From contig CAJQUN010000021.1 of NCBI GenBank assembly GCA_907163345.1, forward strand, positions 7,006,001-7,070,000: 64,000 nucleotides of DNA, read 5' to 3'. Both the position numbers and the translations under genes were made by a program. Of the stretch, positions 45,441 through 55,445 are shown piece by piece (positions within the stretch are counted from its first letter, which is position 1; every line of letters begins with the position of its first letter). The notes under the pieces are model-generated. The model saw only the letters and a program-made list of their open reading frames with translations. It was not told where the DNA came from and did no database searches. This DNA comes from Haberlea rhodopensis. Lineage: Eukaryota; Streptophyta; Magnoliopsida; Lamiales; Gesneriaceae.

Positions 45441-45886
45441 TGCAACCACAATGCATAATCAATGATGTATATAAAATGCAGGTTACCGTTTCATGTCTTT
45501 CAACCCTGGCCTTAGCCTTTCATGTCATAGCGTCCCTACAGGAACAATCCCAAACTATGAGTATATAATAATCCATATTCACCACATTATGATTATAATG
45601 AGTAAATGCATAAATCATGTGTACAAAGTACTTCCTGTATTCCAATGCATTTCAAAATGCTCCCTTTGTTTGTCCCTGTGCCACAACTCACAATCATAAT
45701 CAACAGATTATATTATGATTCCATAGATGTCATGACATATAATTATTCCACTATGATCACATATCATAAACGCACTTAAGCAAAATAGTTTGTCACACAA
45801 CACTAACTACCATCATGCATAAGTATATGCTTCACATTCCCATTAACGTGTTCCTAGGCCCTCAACAGCCCCAAAGAGCAACCACT

Positions 45887-45898
45887 GCTCTGATACCA
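45887..45898 (-). promoter_or_regulatory. Primer binding site of element C
   Basis: The minus strand reads TGGTATCAGAGC, four bases inside the 5' LTR, as in Gypsy A and B. Confidence 0.9.
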
Positions 45899-45902
45899 CT
45901 AA

Positions 45903-47294
45903 TGTAAGGATCCCCATGCCCTTAACCAGTTATTAGTGTATTAATTCAAGCATTTAGGGCATGTAATCATACATGTAGGGGGGATAACAGCTTATCACCA
46001 TAGCAAATCATGCCAATAATAAAACTCTTTACATTATTCCATATAATGTCTAGTTTTCCCCAACCAAGTCCACATACATATCATGCACCATTATAATACA
46101 CTAACGTGTTCTCAGTTCATTTAGCAACTCAATAAATAATTGCGTGCAAATAAATGAAGAGAGAAAGGCCCTCGCCTTTTTATACATGCCATATACACAT
46201 AATAGTGCTCACATGCGAGCATCAAATAGGTATGTGTGTATCAAATGTATAAAATACGGTGCTCGATACCGTCACTGGTATTTTGATCCCTGGAAGCACC
46301 TCTGATCCATAGCTCGAGCTCATCTCCAAAACCATCGATGTACCTAATCACCTGCCCCAACAGAGACAGCCCCCACACGGGGTGAGCATACCAATATCCC
46401 AAATCCAATAATCACAATGCATATGTATACATTTGCAGCAAATACCATAAATCATGCATTTCAACATCCGTTTAATGCTAATACTATATACCATGCATTT
46501 CCATATACATTCATCACAACACAGTGTACCAAGCACTCAACAATTGCAAATATATTAAAGGGCTATGCTCGTACGTCATACGTCCTTATATTCCCGTAGT
46601 TCGAATCCAATCTTGCCTTGGTCCCGTGACCGATGAATTATGTGCTAAACACCATTAGTCATCCATGACGATTAACCATTTTAAAAGACCCCGGGCAAAG
46701 CATGCATCGAAAATTCAACACGAAATAATTCCCCAAAAATAGGCATTGGCGGTCGATCGCTTCAACCCAGGCGATTGATCGTCTCGCAAAATGGTATGGG
46801 CGATCGATCGCCTCATTTTCAGGCGATCGGTCGCCTCTCAACGATTTTTGGCTACTGCCTCATGGCGATCGATCGCCTCCTTTGAGGCGGTCGATCGCCT
46901 CACTGTACATCTTCCTGAAATTTTCAACAACGTCGCGGCGATCGATTGCCCCGCCCTAGGGATCGATCGCCTCGACATGCAACAGCCAAAAATGGCGTTT
47001 TTCTTGCCAAATCTTCCCCAACAACAATCCTCACACCCCATACAACATAAATCCTTAACAAGGGGCCATAAATCAACCCCAAAACACAACAACCCCAGAT
47101 CCCACCAAAAACCAAATTCCAAGGTTATCACCACGATGAGAATACAATCTCATCCCTTGGATCCAACTACTCTAAAACTGGATTTAAAATCCCCGAGAGT
47201 CCCGAACCGTAATTAATTCATAACTGCCACAATTAAAATCCCTTAAGGATTATTACCACACCGGGATTAACCCCATAAATCCCCAGGCATCACA
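45903..47294 (-). repeat. Element C 5' LTR (1392 bp, two internal deletions)
   Basis: Same ends as 39482-41692 but 0.8 kb shorter. One missing block (40001-40398 of the partner) is bounded by CAAT on both sides; the other (about 41100-41490) is bounded by a run of C after AA/GA. Both look like microhomology-mediated deletions. Confidence 0.88.
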
Positions 47295-48190
47295 ACACTA
47301 GACCCACTTCTAAATGCAATTAGATGGAATGACCTCTTCTTAAACAAGATATTCACTAGGATTAAGTCATCATTTACAAAATCCAAAAGTGAGTTACCTG
47401 CGGTGTTCCTCTCCCCAAAGACAAAGCCTTCATGGACACTCTCATACCCATCCCGATCAGAACCTATGTGACCATTAAATCCCCTCCGATGAATATTTTC
47501 TTATTAAAGAGTATTTATTTCACCAAATCATCTGGATCTTCCCATAATTCATGCTTAGTAGCCTCATCTAGACCAATTTGTGGTATATAGACACTAACAT
47601 TTTTTAAAGTATCATTGTCTAAGACTAACTTAACTAATATTATCATATTTCCCTTCTTCTTAACTTCAACTACATACTTGAGTAGTTTATTGTCTAGATT
47701 ACAACCACCCCATTACGGTTCTCATCATTACCTATATACCAAAGTTTATATCCCCAGTGGATATGGTTTTGGCTTTCTCACCTACCTATTTGGTCTCTTG
47801 CACACACAAAATACTTATATGTCTCCTACTCATAATCTCTACTAACTCTCATAATCTACTGGTAAGGGAACCTACATTTCAAGATGCTAAAAGAATCATA
47901 TGCTCCTGGTTCCGAGCTAACTTATTTACCCCACTTGCTCAAGGTGAGGAAACCGTTACTCATTTGATACCACACCCAGGCGTCGATGTGGCGTGTTGCT
48001 TCTGGGCGACGATCTAGAAACCCTTGCCCATTTACCACTACACCTGGGCGTCGATGCAGCATGTCGCTGAGTAGGCAGCCCCTCATCGAAATTCATATTA
48101 CGATTCATGACATGAGATGTGACTAATTTTTACAGATGGCTGCCACAGGCCTTCCACTACTCTCCTCCTTTCATGCTTGGGACTGACAAC
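47295..48190 (-). pseudogene. RTE LINE endonuclease, 5' part
   Basis: Apurinic-endonuclease-type domain of the LINE, decayed. Minus-strand words include CVQETK near 47800, VSVYIPQIGLDEA near 47600-47560, GFNGHIGSDRDGYESVHEGF near 47490-47420 and FVFGERN. The order matches plant RTE endonucleases. Stops interrupt it several times. Upstream sequence to about 48190, with CACACCTGG-type repeats, is probably the 5' UTR. Confidence 0.78.
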
Positions 48191-48421
48191 GATACATATT
48201 ACATGTGATGCATATCACTGGAGGATTTAGGGTAGATAATTTTGACTTAGGAAAAAAAAGTTAATTATTGTTGTTGTGTATCACCACTTTGATCAATAAG
48301 ATGACCAAAAACCTATGTAAAATGAACATGCATAATTAAATTATTATTTGGCTTTTTTTAATTTGTTTTTTAACTTTTTTTTTTTTTTTTGCTTTTCTGC
48401 TTGTGAAATTATTTATTATGC

Positions 48422-48453
<32 letters not shown>

Positions 48454-48679
48454 TTTTTTAAAAAAATAGCTTATTATATATAAAAGCCACGTAAAATTTA
48501 TAAAATTTTGTTATTTGACATATTCAGTCAATCTGCACATAACAAATAATACTACAGAAGTATGGATTATATCTGTAAATAAATAGTGTTTTTACCACAT
48601 GTCTTTAATATACACAAAATTCCATTCCAGACTTGATGTGAGATCATGCAGGTGAAGAACAGGTGTAACTTGTCTTCCT
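48191..48679. other. AT-rich spacer
   Basis: No gene. A T-run near 48377-48390 and a TA tract near 48430-48450 are simple repeats. The right edge is where homology to the LTR of element D begins. Confidence 0.6.
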
Positions 48680-49811
48680 CATAATCGTCGCACATCAGAA
48701 CAGAGATCGATCACCAAAAGAAAAGTCGAAGAGATCGATCGCCATGGATATAGCGATGGATCACCAACAAGTCTTGCGCGAGAAAACTTCATTTTTTAAG
48801 TTATGGGCTATTTCTGGTCTCAGATTTGGATGGGCTCGGATTTCTGACTATAAAAGGGAGTTTTTGCATCAAAGAGGGGACTTTTGACATCTGATTTTTA
48901 CCCTAAATTTGGGAGGAGCCACCACATACAAGTTGGAGATTCAAGCAACGCAGTGGGAGACGGGATATCGGATCAAGCAAAGGAGTCAACGCCTAGCGAT
49001 TTTTTGTATTCCAAACTTAGTTTTGATTTTTTATTCAAGTTTCAATGTTTATTGTGTTGTTTAATATGATAAAACATTGTTCTTGCTTTATTATGCTAGG
49101 CTATGTCGTTTATCGATATTAGGGATCTTTTGTATGAACCCACAATTTAATTCTTGTTTTTGATTGAGTTTTTGCTACATTTGAGTTTGTGTTATGTTTT
49201 TAATGCTTTTAAGGGATTAGCCACCCTTTGAATGATGTTAGTTTGCAATTGAGATCGAGAGATAAGATTGTAATACGAAACAAATAACACGACCGTGGAT
49301 TTCAGACTGAGATCGAGAGATGAAGTCAAATACATGAGTGATAGCTATATATATCTAGTAATCGAAGGCTAGGAGTTTTCGTAAAGCGTATGCAATATTG
49401 ACTTGTTAAATAAGTGAACGAGAGTTGCTTACTGCAAATTGGTATTAGGTTTAATATAACTCGAGAGAGTATATAAGATATAACCGGAAAACTTGTCACC
49501 TTAATGCATTGATCTTGATTAGGATTAGTAGATGAATTGTGGGGGATTACTTAAGTGAACGAAGTTTCGATATTTATCTCTACTGTTATCTTTGTGTTTT
49601 GGTTATGTCCTACATTTGAGTAAATTAATCAATTATTCATAACAATTTCGTAGGTTAAATATAGTTAAACTAATTGAATCTGGTAATTACTACTAGTCCC
49701 TGTGGGTATGACATACCTACTTTATATCATTATACAAAAACTTAACACCGTGCACTTGCGGTATAAAATCGTGTCGTACTAGAAAAGAATTGTTTAAAAT
49801 AATCACGACCA
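48680..49811 (+). repeat. Element D 5' LTR, left end missing
   Basis: Matches about 59465-60596 of the 3' LTR; roughly 360-400 bp from the LTR start are absent. It retains GATCGATC motifs (48704-48760) and a TATA box at 48849-48856 (TATAAAAG). The 61-codon ORF at 48884 lies in the transcribed LTR part and has no domain. Confidence 0.85.
48849..48856 (+). promoter_or_regulatory. TATA box of element D 5' LTR
   Basis: TATAAAAG, conserved at 59627-59634 in the 3' LTR, about 90 bp downstream of the last GATCGATC motif. It is a good match and is conserved between the LTRs. Confidence 0.7.
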
Positions 49812-49817
49812 AGTTTT

Positions 49818-49835
49818 TGGCGCCGTTACCGGGGA
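49818..49835 (+). promoter_or_regulatory. Primer binding site of element D
   Basis: TGGCGCCGTTACCGGGGA is the form found in Athila/Tat elements, one base from TGGCGCCGTTGCCGGGGA. Confidence 0.88.
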
Positions 49836-49978
49836 CTAGTTTAAGTAATATCATAAGAGATTAGTTGACTATACTTTAGCCATTTCTTTTTATTATTACT
49901 TATGTTACTGTTTATACTACTTCACTACTACTGTTTCTTTCTTGTTTTGACTTTTGCAGGTAGTTGTCTTTGTGGTGC

Positions 49979-50241
49979 ATGCTACGGAGTGACAAACCTA
50001 TACTAGAGCCTTTTGACTTAGAGATTGAACGAACTTGCCGTAGACTTCGGAGAGAAGCTCGAGTGATGGCTGAGAATAATCAATGAGGGAATTATGAACG
50101 TGAACAACACAATGAGGAGGCGTCGATTACACGATCATTGATGGACTACGCACAACTCTATTTCCAAGGCAACCTGCCGAGCATAGCTAGACCGAGGATT
50201 CAGGCTAATAACGTCAAGATCAAGCCTGTCATAATTCAAAT
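49979..50241 (+). pseudogene. Element D gag, N-terminal piece
   Basis: Starts MLRSDKPILEPFDLEIERTC and has an in-frame TGA at 50084-50086. It continues with EASITRSLMDYAQLYFQGN to the insertion point of element E. After removing E and one CAAAT, the frame runs on into MIQHLVKFGGSSTDDHNAHI, the conserved Athila gag block, which proves the two pieces were one gene. Confidence 0.85.
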
Positions 50242-50409
50242 TGTTGAGCCTTAAACGCATGGTTGTGTTTAATGCGTTAAATTATTCCCGGTCAATCTTT
50301 GAGTTTTGATGATCAACAAAACTTGTGTTTGTTATACTAATGCATCTACTTAGTGTGCAGATTAAGTGATGAAAAGTGGTTTGGAATGAAGAAAATCGAG
50401 TGTGCATAT

Positions 50410-50830
50410 TCTGGCATGGATCGCCCCAGGCGATGGTGATCATCGCCCCAGGCGATGGGTGCCAGGCGGGGCATCGCCACGCACATCGACAGAGGCGATG
50501 GCTAGGCAAGCATACCAGGAAGATCGCTCCAGGCGATGATGACCAACGCCTGAGGCGATGGCAACCATTTGCACTTCGCCCCGCACATCGACAGAGGCGA
50601 TGGGCTGAACGCCCGAGGCGATGGGCTGAACGCCCGAGGCGATGGTTGGAACTCCTGAGGCGATGTGGAGTTTGTTTGAGGCGATGCAAGATTTTAGGCT
50701 GCTAAGGCTACGACATTGGAATTTAATTTGGATCGCCTGAGGCGATCGGGACATCGCATGAGGCGATGTGTGATTTATGCTGACCGTCGGGGCGCGGCGA
50801 TGGAGATCGCCTGAGGCGATGGCTGAGGCG
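50410..50830. repeat. GGCGATG/CATCGCC array in element E 5' LTR
   Basis: About twenty copies of GGCGATGG or its complement, often as CCTGAGGCGATGG or CCCAGGCGATGG, in about 420 bp just upstream of the TATA box. The partner array is at about 54195-54630. ORFs on both strands in the arrays (for example 50282-50689) are repeat products. Confidence 0.88.
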
Positions 50831-50895
50831 ATCGAGGAGTGATTTCAGCCTTTTGTGTAGCAACGTCTAGTAGGAGCCTATGAGGCCTCCTACAC

Positions 50896-50903
50896 TATAA
50901 ATA
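50896..50903 (+). promoter_or_regulatory. TATA box of element E 5' LTR
   Basis: TATAAATA in the context CCTCCTACACTATAAATATGG, fully conserved in the 3' LTR at 54698-54705. It predicts a transcript start near 50925-50930, so the stem-loop array would be in the RNA leader. Confidence 0.72.
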
Positions 50904-51199
50904 TGGATGCTTTGGAGCATTTTGAAGCTAAGGAACAAGCCTACAAACTTCTACAAAGTCTTGATAATTATTATTTCAAATTGTATTGCAATCTCCATAC
51001 ATTGTTGTTGTATTGGAGTTTGTAATTCTCTTCTTTGTTAGAGTCTTGTTTTCTTCGTGTGAGTGCACCGTGAAGGTGTTTGTGTTTGATCTATTGTAAA
51101 GGTCCTCCAACACCAAAGCAAGTTGGAAAATTGTAAAGTCATCAACAGGTATAGTTGGTGCAAGTGTGTGGCTATCCTTGGAGCCCTTAAGGCCAAGAA

Positions 51200-51329
51200 G
51201 ACTCGTGAAGAGTGTTGGTAGCTCGGGAAGAGCTTTGTATACTCGGGAAGAGTATTGTGCTCGGGAAGAGCGTTGTGTACTCGGGAAGAGTAGTGTGCTA
51301 GGGAAGAGCTTTGTAACTCGGGAAGAGTT
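51200..51329 (+). repeat. Seven small stem-loops, CTC-GGGAA-GAG type (5' LTR)
   Basis: Units are spaced about 16-20 bp. Examples: AGCTCGGGAAGAGCT, ATACTCGGGAAGAGTAT and AACTCGGGAAGAGTT, where the bases outside the CTC/GAG core change on both sides together and stay paired. The first unit has loop GTGAA. The partner array is 55001-55130. Here one unit reads GCTAGGGAAGAGC, breaking a pair; in the partner a different unit has a loop change (CATGAAG) that keeps the stem. Confidence 0.9.
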
Positions 51330-51640
51330 GTGTTGTGGCTAACTTGGAGCCCTCAAGGCCAAGATCAATTGTTCTAGTGAAACCTCGGTTGGAGGTTATC
51401 TAACCGGGAAGAGGAGACGTAGGCGATTCATCGCCGAACTTCTATAACAAATCTCTTGTCATTTTATTGCTTTATTTCATTTACGCATTTATTTATTTTG
51501 TTCTTTTTATTTATCGATTGACTCAAGGCTTCCGCAAAGCGCAAAACTCTTTTATTTTTCAAACTCATTTTAAAACACTAAAGTAGCCAAGGAATCTCAT
51601 TCACCCCCCCCCCCCCCCCACCCTCTTCGATTCCAACAAG

Positions 51641-51653
51641 TGGTATCAGAGCC
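51641..51653 (+). promoter_or_regulatory. Primer binding site of element E
   Basis: TGGTATCAGAGCC two bases after the 5' LTR, matching initiator methionine tRNA. Confidence 0.93.
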
Positions 51654-51686
51654 ATTTGATTTTTGTTTTAAATCAAAATCTTTTTT

Positions 51687-53330
51687 ATGGCTAATCTAGC
51701 AAATGAGTTTGCTCAAGGTCAATCGACAAATCGCCCTCCGCTTTTCACGGGTGATAACTACGGTTATTGGAAGAATAGAATTTCTCTATACATCCAATCC
51801 GTAGATTATGATCTATGGAAAATTATTGTGAAAGGTCCACACATTCCTCTAAAGGAAGTTGGGGGAATAAGTGTTCCCAAAGAAATGGACGATTTCACAA
51901 GAGCGGACATGATTTTAATTTCTCAAAATGCTAAAGCTATTAATATTTTGCATTGTGCTTTAGATATGAAGGAGTACAACCGGATCTCGATGTGCTCAAC
52001 CGCAAAGGAAATTTGGGACAAATTGCAAATTTGTCATGAGGACACCAATCAAGTGAAGGAGACCAAGATTGATCTATTGCAACTCAAGTATGAAACTTTT
52101 GAGATGGAGTCCGGAGAAGAAGTTGATTCGATGTTTAGGAGGCTCACTCAAATAATAAACGAGCTTGCCCAACTTGGAGAGAAGTATCCTCCAAAACAAA
52201 TATGGAGGAGAGCACTAAGGGCCTTGCCTAAGGAATGGGACGCAAAGAGGACGGCCATCATCGAGTCCAACAAAGGAGAGAATGCATCTTACGACCTTGA
52301 TGAGCTTCATGGCACATTGGTGACTCATGAACTTGAAGTATCTACAAGAAGGGAAATAAAGGAGGATGATAGATCCATGAGGAAGGGGATCGCCTTGGTT
52401 GGAAGGAAAGATCATTCCGAGGATGAAGACGAGGATGATGACGAAGAGATGATCTTGTTCACAAAGAAGTTCAAGAAGCTCTTCAACAAACATAGCAAGT
52501 CAAAGACCTCAAGTGCGACCAAACAAGAATCCAAACATGAGGTAACTTGTTATAATTGTCAAGAAAAAGGCCATTATGCTAACAAGTGTCCTAGGAAGAA
52601 GAATGAGGACAAAGGGAAGAAGAAGGCGTGCATAGCTACATGGAGTGATAGCGACTCCAATGAAGAAGAAACCAACCTTTGTCTCATGGCCAAAGATGAC
52701 ACAAATGATGAAGGAAATGAAAGCGATGATGAGGTACCATCTTATGATGAATCATTAGATGCTTATAATGAACTCATTGATTGTCTTGCTAAAACCAAGA
52801 AGAGCAACAAATTGCATAAGCTAGACTTGGCTAAGAAGGAAGAAGAAAATATTATTTTGAAAATGCTTGATTTAAAGACATATTTTGCCAAGTTTAGTGA
52901 TAGTAGTTTAAAGATGAATGAGTTGCTTGGCTTGCAACGTTGTAGCTTTGACAAAGCCGGGTTAGGTTTTTCAAGCAAATCAAAATCATTTTCAAACATG
53001 TTAGCTAAAGCCAAGCATGATTCTCCTACTTGCAACTATTGTTGTAAAATTGGCCACACTAAGAATAAGTGTAGGTTTGCTAGAATCCAATACCAACCTA
53101 ATAAGAGGTGGAAATGGATTCCAAAAGTGCCATTGAAAGTTAACCCACAAGGACCCAAAAATCAAATGGGTACCAAAGATCCTCCTATTGTTAATTTGTT
53201 TTGTAGGGACAACAAAGGGATGGATGAAGGCACAAGCAATTCAAAGGAAGAGTTCATCCTATTCACCTCAATAGAGGAGGCGCGAGGTATTGGACCAATG
53301 ACAAGAACGAACTCTTGTCATCGAGGGTAA
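51687..53330 (+). CDS. Copia-type Gag protein of element E, 547 residues, open
   Basis: Starts at the first ATG after the primer site (MANLANEFAQGQ). The N-terminus has the DUF4219-like PPLFTGDNYGYWKNRISLYI, followed by the UBN2 gag region (ADMILISQNAKAINIL, STAKEIWDKLQ, LLQLKYETFEMESGE). A long acidic/basic linker follows. Two CCHC knuckles are present: CYNCQEKGHYANKC near residue 288 and CNYCCKIGHTKNKC near 449. The C-terminus ends at GIGPMTRTNSCHRG, where full elements would run on into protease. Gag would coat the element RNA and form particles. This is the only long intact retrotransposon ORF in the window, and its preservation without pol suggests selection through trans-mobilisation, or youth. 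Confidence 0.93.
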   Translation: MANLANEFAQGQSTNRPPLFTGDNYGYWKNRISLYIQSVDYDLWKIIVKGPHIPLKEVGGISVPKEMDDFTRADMILISQNAKAINILHCALDMKEYNRISMCSTAKEIWDKLQICHEDTNQVKETKIDLLQLKYETFEMESGEEVDSMFRRLTQIINELAQLGEKYPPKQIWRRALRALPKEWDAKRTAIIESNKGENASYDLDELHGTLVTHELEVSTRREIKEDDRSMRKGIALVGRKDHSEDEDEDDDEEMILFTKKFKKLFNKHSKSKTSSATKQESKHEVTCYNCQEKGHYANKCPRKKNEDKGKKKACIATWSDSDSNEEETNLCLMAKDDTNDEGNESDDEVPSYDESLDAYNELIDCLAKTKKSNKLHKLDLAKKEEENIILKMLDLKTYFAKFSDSSLKMNELLGLQRCSFDKAGLGFSSKSKSFSNMLAKAKHDSPTCNYCCKIGHTKNKCRFARIQYQPNKRWKWIPKVPLKVNPQGPKNQMGTKDPPIVNLFCRDNKGMDEGTSNSKEEFILFTSIEEARGIGPMTRTNSCHRG

Positions 53331-54004
53331 AATTTATTTTATTCATTTTAAAAGAGCAATTCAAAATTCATTGGCACAAATCAATTGTTATCAATAAATA
53401 TTGAAGCTCAATATTCATTGGAGTAAAATGCATAACCCCTTAGCATAATTGTTAAATGCATGATGTATGCTTATCTTTTTATAGTAAGTATCTTGATATG
53501 CCTTGCATTCAAATTTGAATATGCTATGTGAAAATGTGCAATTATATGATTTATTATAATGCATTGATAATTTTATTGTTTATTGGGCATGAATGCATGA
53601 ACATATGCACACATTGCAACATTTAGAATTTATTGTTGAGTGCCTTAAACGCATGTGTATTTCACTAATTGATTTGATCTAATAGCTATTACATGCTTGG
53701 TGAGGACCATGTGTAAAATTGTTAAAATATGGCTATGTGTCAACATATTTGAGCTATGTTTATTTAAATTTTATGTTTTTTTATTATCACAAAAAGGGGG
53801 AGAATTTTGTGATAAACTTGAACCTTAATACATGCATAGTTTAAGGAGGAGAGCTTGTGTATGCATGGTTTGAGGGGGAGAGTTATTTGTTTGATGCTTT
53901 ACTTGTTTAACTTGTATGTGTTATGCAATTGTTAAGGGGGAGTCATTTTTACTCACATTACATGCATATTACTTATTCAAGTTTATCAAGTTTTGTGATC
54001 ATCA
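53331..54004 (+). other. Element E 3' non-coding interior
   Basis: No protein coding. Purine tracts recur: AAAAGGGGGAGAATTTT near 53794, GGAGGAGAG near 53846, GAGGGGGAGAG near 53872, AAGGGGGAG near 53935 and the final one next to the LTR. These are typical of the region before the 3' LTR in SIRE-like Copia elements. Confidence 0.75.
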
Positions 54005-54017
54005 AAAAGGGGGAGAT
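54005..54017 (+). promoter_or_regulatory. Polypurine tract of element E
   Basis: AAAAAGGGGGAGAT lies directly before TGTTGAGCC of the 3' LTR. Confidence 0.9.
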
Positions 54018-55440
54018 TGTTGAGCCTTAAACGCATGGTTGCGTTTAATGCGTTAAATTATCCCCGGTCAATCTTTGAGTTTTGATGATCAACAAAACTT
54101 GTGTTTGTTATACTAATGCATCTACTTAGTGTGCAGATTAAGTGATGAAAAGTGATTTGGAATGAAGAAAATAGAGTGTGCATATTCTGGCCTGGATCGC
54201 CCCAGGCGATGGTGATCATCGCCACAGGCGATGGGTGCCAGGCGAGGCATCGCCACGCACATCGACAGAGGCGATGGCTAGGCGAGCATACCAGGAAGAT
54301 CGCTCCAGGCGATGATGACCAACGCCTGAGGCGATGGCAACCATTTGCACTTCGCCCCGCACATCGACAGAGGCGACGCCGAGGCATGCGCGGGCATGCG
54401 CGCAAGGGAGATCATTTGAGGCGATGGGCTGAACGCCCGAGGCAATGGCTGGAACGCCTGAGGCGATTGGAGTTCGTTTGAGGTGATGCAAGATTTTAGG
54501 CTGCTGAGGCTACGGCATTGGAATTTAATTTGGATCGCCTGAGGCGCTCGGGACATCGCCTGAGGCGATGCGTGATTTATGCTGACCGTTGGGGCGCGGC
54601 GATGGAGATCGCCTGAGGCGATGGCTAAGGCAATCGAGGAGTGATTTCAGCCTTTTGTGTAGAAACGGCTAGTAGGAGCCTAGGGGGCCTCCTACACTAT
54701 AAATATGGATGCTTTGGAGCATTTTGAAGCTAAGGAACAAGCCTACAAACTTCTACAAAGTCTTGATAATTATTATTTCAAATTGTATTGCAATCTCCAT
54801 ACATTGTTGTTGTATTGGAGTTTGTAATCTCTTCTTTGTTAGAGTCTTGTTTTCTTCGTGTGAGTGCACCGTGAAGGTGTTTGTGTTTGATCTATTGTAA
54901 AGGTCCTCCAACACCAAAGCAAGTTGGAAAATTGTAAAGTCATCAACAATTATAGTTGGTGCAAGTGTGTGGCTATCCTTGGAGCCCTTAAGGCCAAGAA
55001 GACTCGTGAAGAGTGTTGGTAGCTCGGGAAGAGCTTTGTATACTCGGGAAGAGTATTGTGCTCGGGAAGAGCGTTGTGTACTCGGGAAGAGTAGTGTGCT
55101 CGGGAAGAGCTTTGTAACTCATGAAGAGTTGTGTTGTGGCTAACTTGGAGCCCTCAAGGCCAAGATCAATTGTTCTAGTGGAATCTCGGTTGGAGGTTAT
55201 CTAACCGGGAAGAGGAGACGTAGGCGATTCATCGCCGAACTTCTATAACAAATCTCTTGTCATTTTATTGCTTTATTTCATTTACGCATTATTTATTTTT
55301 TTCTTTTTATTTATCGATTGACTCAAGGCTTCAGCAAAGCGCAAAACTCTTTTATTTTTCAAACTCATTTTAAAACGCTAAAGTAGCCAAGGAATCTCAT
55401 TCACCCCCCCCCCCCCCCCCCCCCCTCTTCGATTCCAACA
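54018..55440 (+). repeat. Element E 3' LTR (1423 bp)
   Basis: Partner of 50242-51638 with few differences: a changed stretch in the GGCGATG array near 54376-54410, small base changes, and a longer C tract (about 21, 55405-55425). TATA box at 54698-54705, stem-loop array at 55001-55130. Confidence 0.93.
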
Positions 55441-55445
55441 CAAAT

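Larger units (their letters stand above)
39482..47294 (-). mobile_element. Element C: large non-coding LTR element (LARD-like), Gypsy-type ends
   Basis: The LTRs are 39482-41692 and 45903-47294; the PBS complement is at 45887-45898, and the 3'-end motif TTTCGAGGACAAAATTT plus polypurine tract are next to 41692. Flanking pentamers are ATACT (39477-39481) and ACACT (47295-47299), a target duplication with one change. The 4.2-kb interior has no gag or pol that I can read on either strand; its right part is tandem arrays. Size and lack of coding fit a large retrotransposon derivative mobilised by a Gypsy relative of A and B. It interrupts the RTE endonuclease. Confidence 0.85.
37221..48190 (-). 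mobile_element. RTE-type LINE, split by element C
   Basis: A non-LTR retrotransposon on the minus strand. Endonuclease lies at about 47960-47300 and continues after element C at 39481; then come the linker (39010-38612), RT (38405-37840) and C-terminal WFGHVRRM region (37582-37331). The 3' end, in minus-strand reading, is GGTTCATGTAGCC...ATTGAGATTAA...GTTGTTGTTGTAG, the usual plant RTE terminus with a TTG-repeat tail (37223-37234). Numerous stops and frameshifts make it inactive. The 5' limit at about 48190 is approximate. Confidence 0.85.
50242..51638 (+). repeat. Element E 5' LTR (1397 bp)
   Basis: TGTTGAGCC...TTCCAACA. In order: GGCGATG array (about 50410-50830), TATA box at 50896, the seven-stem-loop array (51200-51329) between direct repeats of CTTGGAGCCCTNAAGGCCAAG, and a C-rich tract of about 17 (51604-51620) close to the end. 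The partner LTR has the same parts. Confidence 0.93.
50242..55440 (+). mobile_element. Element E: Copia-type gag-only retrotransposon (TR-GAG-like)
   Basis: A 5.2-kb element with LTRs 50242-51638 and 54018-55440, target duplication CAAAT (50237-50241 and 55441-55445), PBS at 51641 and polypurine tract at 54005-54017. A single open gag (51687-53330) is followed by about 690 bp of non-coding DNA; no protease, integrase, RT or RNase H is present. The open gag and similar LTRs suggest recent movement with enzymes supplied by a full Copia relative. The many AAGGGGGAG tracts near the 3' end recall SIRE-type elements, an inference. Confidence 0.93.

Noticed and set aside
50282..50754. ORFs on both strands in the element E LTR with repeated RLGRSAHRLG or RRWAERPRRW peptides
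   Set aside because: Produced by the GGCGATG array; the same occurs in the other LTR and no start or domain supports a gene.
6471..51653. TGGTATCAGAGC matches as tRNA genes
   Set aside because: They are 12-13 bp primer sites next to LTRs; no cloverleaf around them.
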